Positions 45,210 to 54,077 of a DNA stretch of 64,000 bases are shown one piece after another. Every line of letters begins with the position of its first letter. The stretch's first letter is position 1. Below the pieces are notes generated by a model, which did no database searches, had not been told where the DNA came from, and was given only the letters and a program-made list of their open reading frames with translations. The position numbers and the translations under genes were made by a program. Where the stretch lies: positions 10,500 to 74,499 of the forward strand of contig JBFFRY010000008.1 in assembly GCA_041572755.1 (NCBI GenBank). The letters run 5' to 3'. The DNA comes from JBFELU01 sp041572755. Lineage in GTDB: Bacteria > Actinomycetota > Acidimicrobiia > Spongiisociales > UBA11373.

Positions 45210-45863
45210 CTACCCGGCGGCAGCCATGAGCCGCCGGGTCAGGTTGCTCCCGAGGATGGCGCACACATCGGTGGGGACGTGATGGCCCACGGCGGCATCG
45301 AACAGCACCCGGTACGAGGGGGCGAAGTCCTCATCGCCGAGCCAGCAGGCGACCGTGACCGACACGAGGGGAAGGGCCCGGAACGCAAAGGCGCGGTCGG
45401 CGAGCACCACCGGCCGGCCCCCCGTCTCGAGGCAGGCGGCAGCAAAGGCGTCGGCGTCGTTGCCGAAGGCCTTGGCCAGCTGGTTGCCGGTGTACCCCTG
45501 GAAGGCCCGGGCGTAGAAGGTGCCGTTCTGCAGCTCCCCAAAAGCGATGAGCCTCCCGGTCTCCGGAGTCCCGTCGGCGTGTTCGAAGTAGTAGGCCAGC
45601 AGGCCCATCGAGAAGGGATCGACCGGCGTCTCGTCCTCCGCCCAAGCCGCCTCGAACCCGGGGTAGGCGAGGACGGCCTCCCGGTCCCAGACGGCCAGCC
45701 GGAAGACCCCCCCGCCGCCGCCGGGCTCCCACTCCGCGTGCGTGGCGGCGGCCAGGCGCTCCGGATCGGAGCCGGCCAGGCCCGACCAGATCTCGGCGAC
45801 CCTCTCGAGCAACGACTCGGTGGAGTCCGGTCGGGGCGGGAAGGGCGGACGCTCGCTCACCAT
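45210..45863 (-). CDS. DUF3786-type protein
   Basis: This 217-residue cytoplasmic protein matches the pattern of the DUF3786 family: FSMGLLAYYFEHADG in the middle, then GRLIAFGELQNGTFYARAFQGYT, the strand RAFAFRALPLVSVTVACWLGDEDFAPSYRVLFDA and the ending VPTDVCAILGSNL. The family is known mainly from anaerobic bacteria and has no clear function. The ATG at 45863 (MVSERPP) was preferred to one seven codons upstream. Confidence 0.7.
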   Translation of the reverse strand: MVSERPPFPPRPDSTESLLERVAEIWSGLAGSDPERLAAATHAEWEPGGGGGVFRLAVWDREAVLAYPGFEAAWAEDETPVDPFSMGLLAYYFEHADGTPETGRLIAFGELQNGTFYARAFQGYTGNQLAKAFGNDADAFAAACLETGGRPVVLADRAFAFRALPLVSVTVACWLGDEDFAPSYRVLFDAAVGHHVPTDVCAILGSNLTRRLMAAAG

Positions 45864-45986
45864 GCAGTGCGAAGTCTGGACCAAGACGATGCTGCATCGA
45901 AACCCCGGGGCGGTCTCGGGGTCATCGGGGTGGATTCAGGGGGATCCCCGATGGTGCGACCCGATGGGATCACGGACACTCGCGGC

Positions 45987-46175
45987 ATGGAAGAGATGGT
46001 CCATCAACTCAACACCCTCGTCTCCGGCTACCTCACCCCCGCATGGCTGCTGGCGCTGGGCATGGTCTTCACTGCCATCTGGAGTGGGGCCGCCGGCCGG
46101 GCGCTCCTGTTCATCCAGCACCGGGTTGACCGGGCTCACCGCGGCCGGGGTCACCCAGCCGGCGCCTCCGAGTAG
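45987..46175 (+). CDS. Putative small membrane protein
   Basis: A reading frame of 62 residues starts at 45987 (a longer start lies at 45951). It contains one hydrophobic segment (TPAWLLALGMVFTAIWSGAA) followed by a basic tail rich in Arg and His. The 3' end overlaps the convergent ACR3 gene by 25 bases. There is no clear ribosome site and no recognised family, so this is uncertain. Confidence 0.35.
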   Translation: MEEMVHQLNTLVSGYLTPAWLLALGMVFTAIWSGAAGRALLFIQHRVDRAHRGRGHPAGASE

Positions 46176-47233
46176 AACCGGCGTCGAGCCCACAACGCCA
46201 CGTACACCAGGCCCACGAGCACCGGGACCTCGATGAGCGGACCCACCACCCCCGCCAGCGCCTGACCCGACGTCACCCCGTAGACGCCAATGGCCACCGC
46301 GATCGCCAGTTCGAAATTGTTGGACGCCGCCGTGAACGACAGGGTGGTATTGCGGGGATAACCGATGCCCAGGCGGAGGCCGAGGGCGAACGACACGGCC
46401 CACATGAGCCCGAAGTAGACCAGCAACGGCACCGCGATCCGGGCCACATCCCAGGGCTTGGAGGTGATCGTCTCGCCCTGAAGGGCAAACAGGAGGACCA
46501 CCGTGAACAGCAGCCCGTACAGAGCCCAGGGAGCGATCTTCGGGAGGAAGCGGGTCTCATACCACTCGACGCCCCGGGTTCGCTCCCCCCAGACGCGCGT
46601 CAGGTAGCCGGCGGCGAGCGGGATGCCCAGGAACACGAGCACGATGCGGGCGATCTCCCACAGCGACACGTCGAGCACATCGGTGTCGAGCCCCAACCAA
46701 CCGGGCAGCATCTGAAGGTAGAAGTAGCCGAGCAATGAGTAGGCCGCGATCTGGAACAACGAGTTGAGCGCCACCAACACAACGGCGGCTTCCCGATCGC
46801 CGCAAGCGAGGTCGTTCCAGATCAGCACCATGGCGATGCACCGGGCCAGCCCGATGATGATCAGACCCGTCCGATACTCGGGCAGATCGGGGAGCAGAAG
46901 CCATGCCAGGGCGAACATCAGCGCCGGGCCGATCACCCAATTGAGCACCAAGGAGGTGCCCAGCATCATCCGATCGGCCGCCACCTCCCGCACCTTCGAG
47001 TAGCGGACCTTGGCGAGTACGGGATACATCATCGCCAGGAGCCCGACGGCGATCGGCAACGACACCGATCCGATCTTGATGGTGTCGAGTGTGTCGTTGA
47101 GGTCCGTGAAGAGGCGACCGAGGCCTAGCCCGAGCCCCATCGCCATCAGGATCCAAACCGGGAGGAACCGGTCGAGCAACGACAACCCGCCCAGGACGGC
47201 AGCTTCCTCCGGAGCCTCGACGCCACGGCTCAT
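46151..47233 (-). CDS. acr3: ACR3-family arsenite exporter
   Basis: This 360-residue, ten-helix membrane transporter of the ACR3 family exports arsenite. Marks are GLARCIAMVLIWNDLACGD with the conserved Cys that is essential for arsenite transport in characterised ACR3s, ALNSLFQIAAYSLLGYFYL, and NTTLSFTAASNNFELAIAVAI of the second half. There is no adjacent arsR or arsC. It is one of two arsenic-related permeases in the window, the other being ArsP-like at 29221-30171. Confidence 0.93.
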   Translation of the reverse strand: MSRGVEAPEEAAVLGGLSLLDRFLPVWILMAMGLGLGLGRLFTDLNDTLDTIKIGSVSLPIAVGLLAMMYPVLAKVRYSKVREVAADRMMLGTSLVLNWVIGPALMFALAWLLLPDLPEYRTGLIIIGLARCIAMVLIWNDLACGDREAAVVLVALNSLFQIAAYSLLGYFYLQMLPGWLGLDTDVLDVSLWEIARIVLVFLGIPLAAGYLTRVWGERTRGVEWYETRFLPKIAPWALYGLLFTVVLLFALQGETITSKPWDVARIAVPLLVYFGLMWAVSFALGLRLGIGYPRNTTLSFTAASNNFELAIAVAIGVYGVTSGQALAGVVGPLIEVPVLVGLVYVALWARRRFYSEAPAG

Positions 47234-47388
47234 GGGCCCATGATGCCTCGACCATTCCCGGTAGCCCAGGGGTCGAAGGACCCAACTACGAGAAGCCGGC
47301 GTCGGGGACCCGGCAGGGTGCGGCCCAGGCGACGACCTTGCCGGCAGGCGGAGCGCTGCGGATCACCCGAAGCGGCTCGGGATCCGGA

Positions 47389-48108
47389 CTACGGCTCTTC
47401 GATCTGGGCGACGGCCGTCAAAGCGATGGCGATCATCTGGTCGAGGGACGACTGCCGCTCGGAGGACGACAGTTCGGCATCCTCACCGAGGATGTCGGTG
47501 ACGGTCATCAGGGCCGCGGCCCGCACCCCGTGCGCAGCGGCGACGCCGAAGAGCCCGGCCGCTTCCATCTCCACGGCGAGCAGGCCCATCCCCCGGGCGA
47601 GTTCGAAGACCTCGGGCCGGGGGTGATAGAAGAGATCGGAGCTGAAGATGTTGCCGACGTGCACCGTGACCCTGCGATCCGCGGCGGCGCCGACCAGGTG
47701 CCGGGTGAGCCCGAAATCGGCCAGCGCCGCAAAGTCGAATCCCCCGAATCGGAGCCGATTCACGTTGCTGTCGGTGCTCGCTCCCGACGCCACCACCACG
47801 TCCCGCAGGGACAGATCCGGATGGATCGCTCCGCAGCTGCCGACCCGAATCAGCGACGTCACCCCGTACTCTCGGATCAACTCGGTGGCATAGATCGACG
47901 CCGAGGGGATTCCCATGCCGGTTCCCATGACCGAGACCCGGCGGCCGCGATAGGAGCCGGTGTACCCCTCCATGTTGCGGACCGCAGTGATCCGGGCCGG
48001 GTCCTCGAGGTACTCCTCGGCGATGTAGCGAGCCCGCAAGGGGTCGCCGGGGAGGAGACACACGTCGGCGAAGTCTCCATGAGCCGCCGCGATGTGAGCT
48101 GTGGGCAT
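47389..48108 (-). CDS. deoD: Purine nucleoside phosphorylase DeoD
   Basis: This 239-residue hexameric phosphorylase is of the PNP_UDP_1 family, DeoD type. It cleaves purine (deoxy)nucleosides with phosphate during salvage. Motifs are LLPGDPLRARYIAEEYLE, GTGMGIPSASIYATELI, IRVGSCGAI, and GLLAVEMEAAGLFGVAA with the ribose-binding MEAA. The catalytic Asp is in MTVTDIL. A GAAAGGGG ribosome site precedes the ATG at 48108. It is divergent from the GNAT gene. Confidence 0.95.
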   Translation of the reverse strand: MPTAHIAAAHGDFADVCLLPGDPLRARYIAEEYLEDPARITAVRNMEGYTGSYRGRRVSVMGTGMGIPSASIYATELIREYGVTSLIRVGSCGAIHPDLSLRDVVVASGASTDSNVNRLRFGGFDFAALADFGLTRHLVGAAADRRVTVHVGNIFSSDLFYHPRPEVFELARGMGLLAVEMEAAGLFGVAAAHGVRAAALMTVTDILGEDAELSSSERQSSLDQMIAIALTAVAQIEEP

Positions 48109-48210
48109 GGAGCCCCTTTCGAGAGGACCCCCGCAAGGTACTCGCCGGTGGCGCCGCGGGTCGGAACCGCCGGTGGCCGGGGAACCCCGGCCCACCTCTA
48201 CGATCCTCCC

Positions 48211-48651
48211 ATGCCCACCCTTCGCATACGCCGGCTCGATGCCGGTGACGTTCCCGAGATCCGGGACCTCTGGGATCGGGCCGGGCTGTTCTTTCGTCCC
48301 GATGGAAGGGACTCCGTCGACCGACTCGCTGAGGAGCTGGGGGAGACCGACACCTTCGTCCTCGGCGCCTACGGAGACGACCTCCTGCTGGGTGTGGCGC
48401 TGGGGACCGACGATGGCCGCAAGGGATGGATCAACCGGGTCGCCGTGGCACCGGAGCACCGCCGAACCGGAGTGGCCCGGGCGCTGATACGAGCATGCGA
48501 GGAGGTGTTCGCCGATCGGGGCATCGGTCTCGTCACATGCCTGATCGAGGCGGAGAACAAACCCAGTCTCGACCTGTTCGAGGGTGAGGGCTACGAGGCG
48601 CGCCGCGACGTCGTCTACCTCCGCAAACCTCTGGCCGCCGAGGACTGGTAG
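48211..48651 (+). CDS. GNAT-family acetyltransferase
   Basis: This 146-residue acetyl-CoA-dependent N-acyltransferase has a GNAT fold with the acetyl-CoA loop VAPEHRRTGVARALIRACEE (R-x-x-G-x-A pattern) and the final strand EGEGYEARRDVVYLRKPL. The ATG at 48211 is the natural start after the intergenic region with deoD. The acceptor substrate cannot be told. It is convergent with modC. Confidence 0.88.
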   Translation: MPTLRIRRLDAGDVPEIRDLWDRAGLFFRPDGRDSVDRLAEELGETDTFVLGAYGDDLLLGVALGTDDGRKGWINRVAVAPEHRRTGVARALIRACEEVFADRGIGLVTCLIEAENKPSLDLFEGEGYEARRDVVYLRKPLAAEDW

Positions 48652-48654
48652 CGC

Positions 48655-49731
48655 TCAGGCGGGTCGCACCGTCACCTCGGCGGCCTTGATCGCCACCCAG
48701 AACTCCCTGCCGACCGCCAAGCCGAGTTCTCGGCGTGACGCCGCCGACACCTCGGCGGTGACCATCAGCGGTGCGCCGAACTGGATGCGACAGGAGTCCC
48801 CCAGATCCTCGACCGAAGTGATGGTGCTCTTCCAGGTGTTGCGGGGGCTGCCTTCAGGCGGTCGGGGATGAATCGAGATGGCTCGCGGGTGAATCGTGAG
48901 CAGCACCGGGCCGGCGACCGATGTGTCGAGGATGGTGAGGTCGGGACCATCGCTCACTCGCACCACTCCCGCTCCGGCCGTGCCCGTCACCAGGTTGACC
49001 CCGGCCAGGTCGGCGGCATAACCCGTCATCGGATGCCGACGGATCTCATCGGGGGTCCCCGTCTGGGTCACCGTGCCGTCTTCGATGACCACGACCCGGT
49101 CGGCAAGGAGGAACGCCTCGGCGGGATCGTGGGTGATGAGAAGCCGGGGGCCCGGGAACGATCCCAGGTGGGTACCGAGGATGCGGCGGACCTGGGCCCG
49201 GGTCCCGACGTCGAGGGCCGACAGCGGTTCGTCGAGCAGCAGGAGATCCGGCTCCGAAGCCAGAGCCCTCGCCAGGCCCACCTGCTGTGCCTGGCCCCCC
49301 GACAACTGGGAGGGACGATGGCCACCGAGCCAGCCGAGCCCGAAGTGATCGAGCCACTCCTCGGCCGCCTCTGCGGCCCGGCGATGACCCGCCCCGTTGC
49401 GACGCACCCCGAAGGCCACGTTCTCCAACACATTCAGGTGGGGAAACAACAGCACATCCTGGAACACCGCGCCGACGCGGCGTTCCTCCGGCGGCACCCT
49501 GATCCCCGCCGACGGATCGTCGAGCACCCGACCGGCCAGCGACACGACCCCTTCGGCCAACGGGATCACACCGGACAGCGTCCACACCGCCGTCGACTTC
49601 CCGGCACCGTTGGGCCCCAAGAGTGCCACCGTCGTCCCCGCGGCGACCTGCACGTCCAATGCGAGCCGGAACCCCGACGACTGGACCACGACGAACCGGG
49701 CATCGAGGTCCCCTACCACGATCGCCACCAT
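48655..49731 (-). CDS. modC: Molybdate ABC transporter ATPase
   Basis: This 358-residue ATPase powers molybdate or tungstate import. Walker A is LLGPNGAGKSTA, the ABC signature LSGGQAQQVGLARAL, Walker B LLLLDEPLSALD, and the switch His is in LLITHDPAEAFL. The C-terminal region (about 290-358) fits a MOP/TOBE-like domain that binds oxyanions (STITSVEDLGDSCRIQFG). The ATG at 49731 overlaps the modB 3' end by 19 bases. It is the last gene of modABC. Confidence 0.92.
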   Translation of the reverse strand: MVAIVVGDLDARFVVVQSSGFRLALDVQVAAGTTVALLGPNGAGKSTAVWTLSGVIPLAEGVVSLAGRVLDDPSAGIRVPPEERRVGAVFQDVLLFPHLNVLENVAFGVRRNGAGHRRAAEAAEEWLDHFGLGWLGGHRPSQLSGGQAQQVGLARALASEPDLLLLDEPLSALDVGTRAQVRRILGTHLGSFPGPRLLITHDPAEAFLLADRVVVIEDGTVTQTGTPDEIRRHPMTGYAADLAGVNLVTGTAGAGVVRVSDGPDLTILDTSVAGPVLLTIHPRAISIHPRPPEGSPRNTWKSTITSVEDLGDSCRIQFGAPLMVTAEVSAASRRELGLAVGREFWVAIKAAEVTVRPA

Positions 49732-50513
49732 CGGTTGCGCAGCGCCACCAGCACCCCCAAAGACACCGCCACCAGCACCAGGCTGAGAGCCACGGCGGTG
49801 TCGCGGTCCTGTTCGAGCGCCACGAAGACGGCCAGGGGCATGGTCTGGGTTCGGCCCTGCAGGTTGCCGGCAAAGGTGATCGTGGCCCCGAATTCCCCCA
49901 GGGCCCGGGCCCAGGCGAGGAGCGTCCCCGCCGCCAACGATGGCCCAATCATCGGCAATGTGATCCGCCGGAACACCCGCCAGCGCCCGGCGCCGAGCAC
50001 CGCAGCCGCCGACTCGTAGCGGGTGTCGAGGTTGCGAAGCGCCCCTTCGACCGTCACGACGAGAAACGGCGTGGCCAAGAACGCATTGGCCAGCACCACA
50101 CCCCACAGGGAGAAAGGCAGCAGGAAGCCGGTCGCCTCGTACACGGCTTCACCGACGAGTCCCCGGCGGCCGAAGGCATAGAGCAGAGCGGCACCTCCCA
50201 CGACCGGAGGCAGGACCATCGGCAGGGTCACCAGGGCCCGCACCAGGGACCTGCCCGGGAAGTCCATGCGGGCCAAGATCCACGCCAGTGGAACACCGAG
50301 CACCACCGCAATCCCGGCTGCTCCCAGCGAACTGACGAGCGACAGTCGAAGGGCGTCGGTGACGATCGGGCCACCGAGCAGCGACCCCAGTCGCGACCAC
50401 GGCGTCCGCGACACCAGCCCGATGAGCGGGATGAGAAACAGCGCCAAGCCCACCATGGCGAACGGCAGGAGGACCAGCGGCGGTCGGGAGGGAAGACCCC
50501 GTCGGTCGGTCAT
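49713..50513 (-). CDS. modB: Molybdate ABC transporter permease
   Basis: This 266-residue membrane permease has six hydrophobic segments and the binding-protein-dependent transport motif RALGEFGATITFAGN (EAA-like loop), which is typical of ModB. It forms a dimer in the cytoplasmic membrane and receives substrate from ModA. Its ATG overlaps the modA stop (ATGA). The N-terminus is basic and short, and the ending SLGVLVALRNRW is usual for the family. Confidence 0.93.
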   Translation of the reverse strand: MTDRRGLPSRPPLVLLPFAMVGLALFLIPLIGLVSRTPWSRLGSLLGGPIVTDALRLSLVSSLGAAGIAVVLGVPLAWILARMDFPGRSLVRALVTLPMVLPPVVGGAALLYAFGRRGLVGEAVYEATGFLLPFSLWGVVLANAFLATPFLVVTVEGALRNLDTRYESAAAVLGAGRWRVFRRITLPMIGPSLAAGTLLAWARALGEFGATITFAGNLQGRTQTMPLAVFVALEQDRDTAVALSLVLVAVSLGVLVALRNRWWRSW

Positions 50514-51268
50514 GGGCTCAGAAACCCGTGTCCGACGAGCACGTCGCGCCCGACGGGCGACATCACGAACTCCACGAACAGTTGGGCCGATGCCGGGTCA
50601 GAGGATCCCTCGAGCACCCCGATCTGATAGACGGCCTCGACGTTCCATCCGGGGATCTCGACACCCTCGATGGAGTGGGTCGTCACCACGTCGCTGCGGT
50701 ACACCAACCCGGCATCGAGCTCACCGGCCTCGACCTTGGTGAGCAGCGACCGCACGTTGGGCTCGTCCGTGTCGATGGACGGCTCGACCCCGGCGGCGGC
50801 GAGTACCTCGCGTCCGTAGCGGCCGCACGGCACGGTGGCCGCACACACCCCAATGAGCAGTTCGGGCCTGGCGAAGTCGGCAAGGCCGCGCACGTCGCCG
50901 GGGTTGCCGAGGGGCACGGCGATCTGCATCCGGTTGCGAGCGAAGGGAACCGCTTCGCCGGCGAGGGCTCCGGCCCTCGCCACCGCCTCCATGTTGCCGA
51001 CATCGGCAGAGGCGTAGACATCGGCAGGGGCACCTTCGAGGATCTGCTCCCGCAGGGCAGAGCTCCCGGCCGGGGAGATCTGGAGAAGGATCCCGGCATG
51101 CGTGCTCTCGAAGGCCTCTTTCATCTCCTCGAAGGCGTCGGTGAGGGAAGCGGCTGCAAAGACGACCAGCGTGGCTTCGCGCTCGGTTTGGCTGCAGCCG
51201 GACGAGACCGGGAGCATGATCACGGCCACGACGGCGGCGGCGGAGTAGGAGCGAAGGGCAGCGATCAT
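50510..51268 (-). CDS. modA: Molybdate-binding lipoprotein
   Basis: This 252-residue extracytoplasmic binding protein captures molybdate. It has a signal peptide with lipobox SSGC (Cys25), the start of the mature domain ATLVVFAAASLTDAFEEM with the conserved AASL, PAGSSALREQILEGAPADVYASAD, and the late EAGELDAGLVYRSDV. The ATG lies three bases from a perfect 19-base palindrome, which is probably a repressor site. The divergent PadR gene is the likely regulator. Confidence 0.93.
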   Translation of the reverse strand: MIAALRSYSAAAVVAVIMLPVSSGCSQTEREATLVVFAAASLTDAFEEMKEAFESTHAGILLQISPAGSSALREQILEGAPADVYASADVGNMEAVARAGALAGEAVPFARNRMQIAVPLGNPGDVRGLADFARPELLIGVCAATVPCGRYGREVLAAAGVEPSIDTDEPNVRSLLTKVEAGELDAGLVYRSDVVTTHSIEGVEIPGWNVEAVYQIGVLEGSSDPASAQLFVEFVMSPVGRDVLVGHGFLSP

Positions 51269-51271
51269 GAC

Positions 51272-51290
51272 GTAGTCTCATTGAGACTAC
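51272..51290. promoter_or_regulatory. 19-base palindrome between modA and padR
   Basis: GTAGTCTCA-T-TGAGACTAC is a perfect palindrome. It sits three bases from the modA start codon and 19 bases from the PadR start codon. It is therefore in the overlapping promoter or leader region of both divergent units and is the probable operator of the PadR-like protein. Confidence 0.75.
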
Positions 51291-51309
51291 TCCCCTCGGT
51301 GGAGGCTGC

Positions 51310-51819
51310 ATGACAAGGAGGTCTCTCGGGGAATGGGCGGTTCTCGGCCTCCTGGCCGAAGCGCCGGCTCACCCCTTTGCCCTGGCACGAGAGCTCGAAG
51401 GCGACGACTCCCCCGGCCGTGTCTTCACCATCCGCCGCCCCCTCGTTTATCGGGCGGTGGAGCGGCTGGTCGCCGATCGCCTCATCACTCCGGATCGAAC
51501 CGAGCCGGGTGAGGCCGGTCCCGAGCGAACCGTCTATCGGATCACCACCGAAGGGTCGCAGCAACTGGAAGCCTGGCTTGTCGAGCCGGTCGCCCACATC
51601 CGCGACCTGCGCCTCGCCTTCCTGCTCAAAGTCGTCCTGGCGCGGCGGGCGGGCCGGTCCCCGGTCGATCTCGTCCAAGCCCAGCAGAGGGCTCTCGCCC
51701 CGGTGCTCGACAGCCTCACTCGGATGCCCGACGATCCCGACGCCATCGAACTGTGGCGGCACCACAGCGCCGTGGCGGCCGGTGCCTTTCTCGCCGAACT
51801 TCTCGACCGAACGCGCTAG
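51310..51819 (+). CDS. PadR-family transcriptional regulator
   Basis: This 169-residue winged-helix regulator is of the PadR type. The N-terminal HTH reads LGEWAVLGLLAEAPAHPFALARELE, followed by the recognition segment RPLVYRAVERLVADRLI and the wing RTVYRITTEG. The C-terminal helical dimer arm (residues 95-165) fits the family. A GTGGAGG ribosome site precedes the ATG. Divergence from modABC across a palindromic operator suggests it controls molybdate uptake, in place of ModE. Confidence 0.88.
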   Translation: MTRRSLGEWAVLGLLAEAPAHPFALARELEGDDSPGRVFTIRRPLVYRAVERLVADRLITPDRTEPGEAGPERTVYRITTEGSQQLEAWLVEPVAHIRDLRLAFLLKVVLARRAGRSPVDLVQAQQRALAPVLDSLTRMPDDPDAIELWRHHSAVAAGAFLAELLDRTR

Positions 51820-52112
51820 ATCTCGATTTCGTGCGCCTCATAGCGGTTGATCTGGACACTCTCGATGCCGAGTTCGGCGATCCCTTCCCGGAACGCCGCA
51901 ACGTGAGGCATCTCCCGATGCGCCAGGAGATCGGCGCGGCTCGCCCACCTCTCGGTGAGGCCGAAGCGGCCCGACCCGTCGAGATCGGCCCAGAACTCAA
52001 AGGCCTCGCAACCGTCTTCTTGACGGGTCGCCGCGCTCACCGTCCTGGCCAGATCGGCGAACGCCTGCTGTTTCTCCGGGGACACACGGAACTCGCCGGC
52101 GATGAGCAGCAC
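51816..52112 (-). CDS. Antibiotic biosynthesis monooxygenase (ABM) domain protein
   Basis: This 98-residue ferredoxin-like protein is of the ABM/YgiN family. The motif LIAGEFRVSPEKQQAFADLA begins the domain, with EDGCEAFEFWADLDGSGRFGLTERWAS in the middle and HREMPHVAAF in the final helix. It starts at a GTG after AGGAGG at ideal distance. The stop shares a CTAG with the PadR gene. The role is unknown and may be quinone or flavin oxidation. Confidence 0.85.
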   Translation of the reverse strand: MLLIAGEFRVSPEKQQAFADLARTVSAATRQEDGCEAFEFWADLDGSGRFGLTERWASRADLLAHREMPHVAAFREGIAELGIESVQINRYEAHEIEI

Positions 52113-52230
52113 GGCACCTCCTCGGGTCTCGGGCCTCCGAGTATGCCAGGGCGCCCGCCACCAGACGGAGGGTGAGTCCGGCTGGCTAGGGTCTGGGCGA
52201 CGAGCAAGCCACCGACCGATACCGGGTGCC

Positions 52231-53370
52231 ATGACCGAACAGCCCAGTGCCGATCGAGTTCCGGCCTGGGCGCGAGTCTTGTTCGTCATCATCCTCCTCT
52301 TCGTCTTCCTGGTCGGGGTCAAGGCCCTCGAAACGGGCATCAAGAGCTTCGGCGCCGACTTCACCGACGCCCTCTTCGAGAAGGTCTCGAATCCGCTGGC
52401 CGGCCTCTTCGTCGGGGTGCTGGCGACCGTTCTGGTGCAGTCGTCTTCGGTGACCACATCGACCATCGTCGGTCTCGTCGGCGCCGGCTCGCTCTCGCTC
52501 GACCTGGCCGTGCCGATGATCATGGGGGCCAACATCGGAACCACCGTCACCAACACCCTGGCCTCACTCGGTTTTCTGCGCCGTACCCGGGAGTTCCGAC
52601 TTGCCTTCGCCGGTGCCACGATGCACGACTTCTTCAACGTCTGCAACGTCGCCGTGATGCTCCCCCTGGAGCTGCTGACAGGGTTCCTCACCACCATCTC
52701 GGAGTGGCTGGGCGACCTGCTCGGTGACGTCGAATCCATGGGCGGGCTCGGAGGCGACAGCCCGATCAAGAGTGCCGTGAAAGCGCCGGTGACTCTCGTC
52801 GAATGGCTACTCGAAAAGGCGGGTGCCGGGGGCGACCTGATCGGTGTCGGCCTGCTTCTCTTCGGCATCGGATGCGTCTTCTTCGCCCTGGGCTACGTCA
52901 CCCGCAACATGAGGCTGGTCATGGCGGGACGGATCGAGCGATCCATCAACGCCGTCCTCACCAAGGGAGGCGGGATCACCGCCATCCTGATCGGCACCGT
53001 CATGACGGTCCTCGTTCAGTCATCGAGCATCACGACATCGGTGCTGGTTCCGATGATCGCCGCCGGTGTGGTCACGCTTCGCAACGCCTTCCCCATCACG
53101 CTCGGTGCCAACATCGGCACGACCATCACCGCCCTCCTGGCATCACTCGCCACCGAGCACCCGGCCGGCCTGATCATCGCCCTCCATCATTTCCTGTTCA
53201 ACGCCATCGGGGTGACCTTCTGGTACTCGATACCGGCCCTCAGAAACATCCCGCTGTCACTGGCGCAGCGGATCGCCCGCCATGCCGAAATCCGGAAGTC
53301 CATCGTGGTCGTCTATGTGATAGGGATCTTCGTGATAGTCCCCATCATCGGGATACTGGTGCTTCAATGA
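52231..53370 (+). CDS. Na+/phosphate cotransporter (NptA/PNaS family)
   Basis: This 379-residue membrane protein with internal duplication is of the Na/Pi-II type. Each half has the signature QSSS: VLVQSSSVTTSTIVGLVGAG and VLVQSSSITTSVLVPMIAAG. GANIGTTVTNTLASLG and GANIGTTITALLASLA are the paired loops. The start ATG at 52231 was preferred over a longer, unlikely GTG reading. It is followed 16 bases later by a PhoU-domain gene, and the two probably act together in sodium-driven phosphate transport. Confidence 0.92.
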   Translation: MTEQPSADRVPAWARVLFVIILLFVFLVGVKALETGIKSFGADFTDALFEKVSNPLAGLFVGVLATVLVQSSSVTTSTIVGLVGAGSLSLDLAVPMIMGANIGTTVTNTLASLGFLRRTREFRLAFAGATMHDFFNVCNVAVMLPLELLTGFLTTISEWLGDLLGDVESMGGLGGDSPIKSAVKAPVTLVEWLLEKAGAGGDLIGVGLLLFGIGCVFFALGYVTRNMRLVMAGRIERSINAVLTKGGGITAILIGTVMTVLVQSSSITTSVLVPMIAAGVVTLRNAFPITLGANIGTTITALLASLATEHPAGLIIALHHFLFNAIGVTFWYSIPALRNIPLSLAQRIARHAEIRKSIVVVYVIGIFVIVPIIGILVLQ

Positions 53371-53386
53371 GTGTGAGGAGGAGCTA

Positions 53387-54070
53387 ATGGTTCTGGAGTT
53401 CTTCAAGGGGGGCGTCGATGAACCGCTCGAGGAAATCGAGGGGATCATCGCCAAGATGCTCCTCGACAATCGACACACCTTCGACCTTGCCATCAACGCC
53501 GTCGTGGGCGGCACCGAAGCCTCTGCGGTGGGCAAGGAGATCCACAAGAGCGACCGCAGGGTCAACAAGGGGGAACGGGAAGTGCGTCGCCGCCTGGTGG
53601 TCCATGCCTCACTCCACGGGAAGCGCACCGACCTCCCTCGCGTCCTGGTCTCGATGAGCATCGTCAAAGACGTCGAACGAGTTGGAGACGAGTCCAAGAA
53701 CATCTGGGACATCGCCGACTCTGGTGTCGACCTGTCCCAGGCCGATGACATCGCCTGGCTCACCGGTCTCCGCGATCGCACATCCCGGCTCATCGGGGAG
53801 TGCGCCAGGATCTACAACGAGCGGGACACCGAGTCGGCTCATGCGCTCATCCCCGAAATGGACGCCATCCTCGATGAGTACGACGAGTGCGTCCAGAAGC
53901 AGATCCGATCGACGAGCGCTCCGAGCGACGCCGTCCCGCGGGCACTGCTGTGCCGCTATCTCAAGCGCATCACCGCCCACCTGATGAACGTGCTGACGTC
54001 GCTGGTGATGCCCGTTCACCGCCTCGACTACTACGACGAGAAACGGGCAGATCGCGCCCTGCAGGAATAG
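53387..54070 (+). CDS. PhoU-domain protein
   Basis: This 227-residue all-helical protein is of the PhoU/YkaA-like group. It has paired three-helix repeats, with EREVRRRLVVHASLHGKRTDLPRVLVSMSIVKDVERVGDESKNI carrying the E/D-x-x-R-x-x-D metal-binding pattern and the end helices RYLKRITAHLMNVLTSLVMPVH. The GGAGGAG ribosome site precedes the ATG. PhoU-type proteins often regulate the associated phosphate transporter, here the Na/Pi symporter encoded just upstream. Confidence 0.85.
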   Translation: MVLEFFKGGVDEPLEEIEGIIAKMLLDNRHTFDLAINAVVGGTEASAVGKEIHKSDRRVNKGEREVRRRLVVHASLHGKRTDLPRVLVSMSIVKDVERVGDESKNIWDIADSGVDLSQADDIAWLTGLRDRTSRLIGECARIYNERDTESAHALIPEMDAILDEYDECVQKQIRSTSAPSDAVPRALLCRYLKRITAHLMNVLTSLVMPVHRLDYYDEKRADRALQE

Positions 54071-54077
54071 CGAGAAC

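Noticed and set aside
45952..46175. Longer start for the small membrane protein opposite acr3
   Set aside because: The added residues are not hydrophobic, and neither start has a ribosome site, so only the short form is listed, with low confidence.
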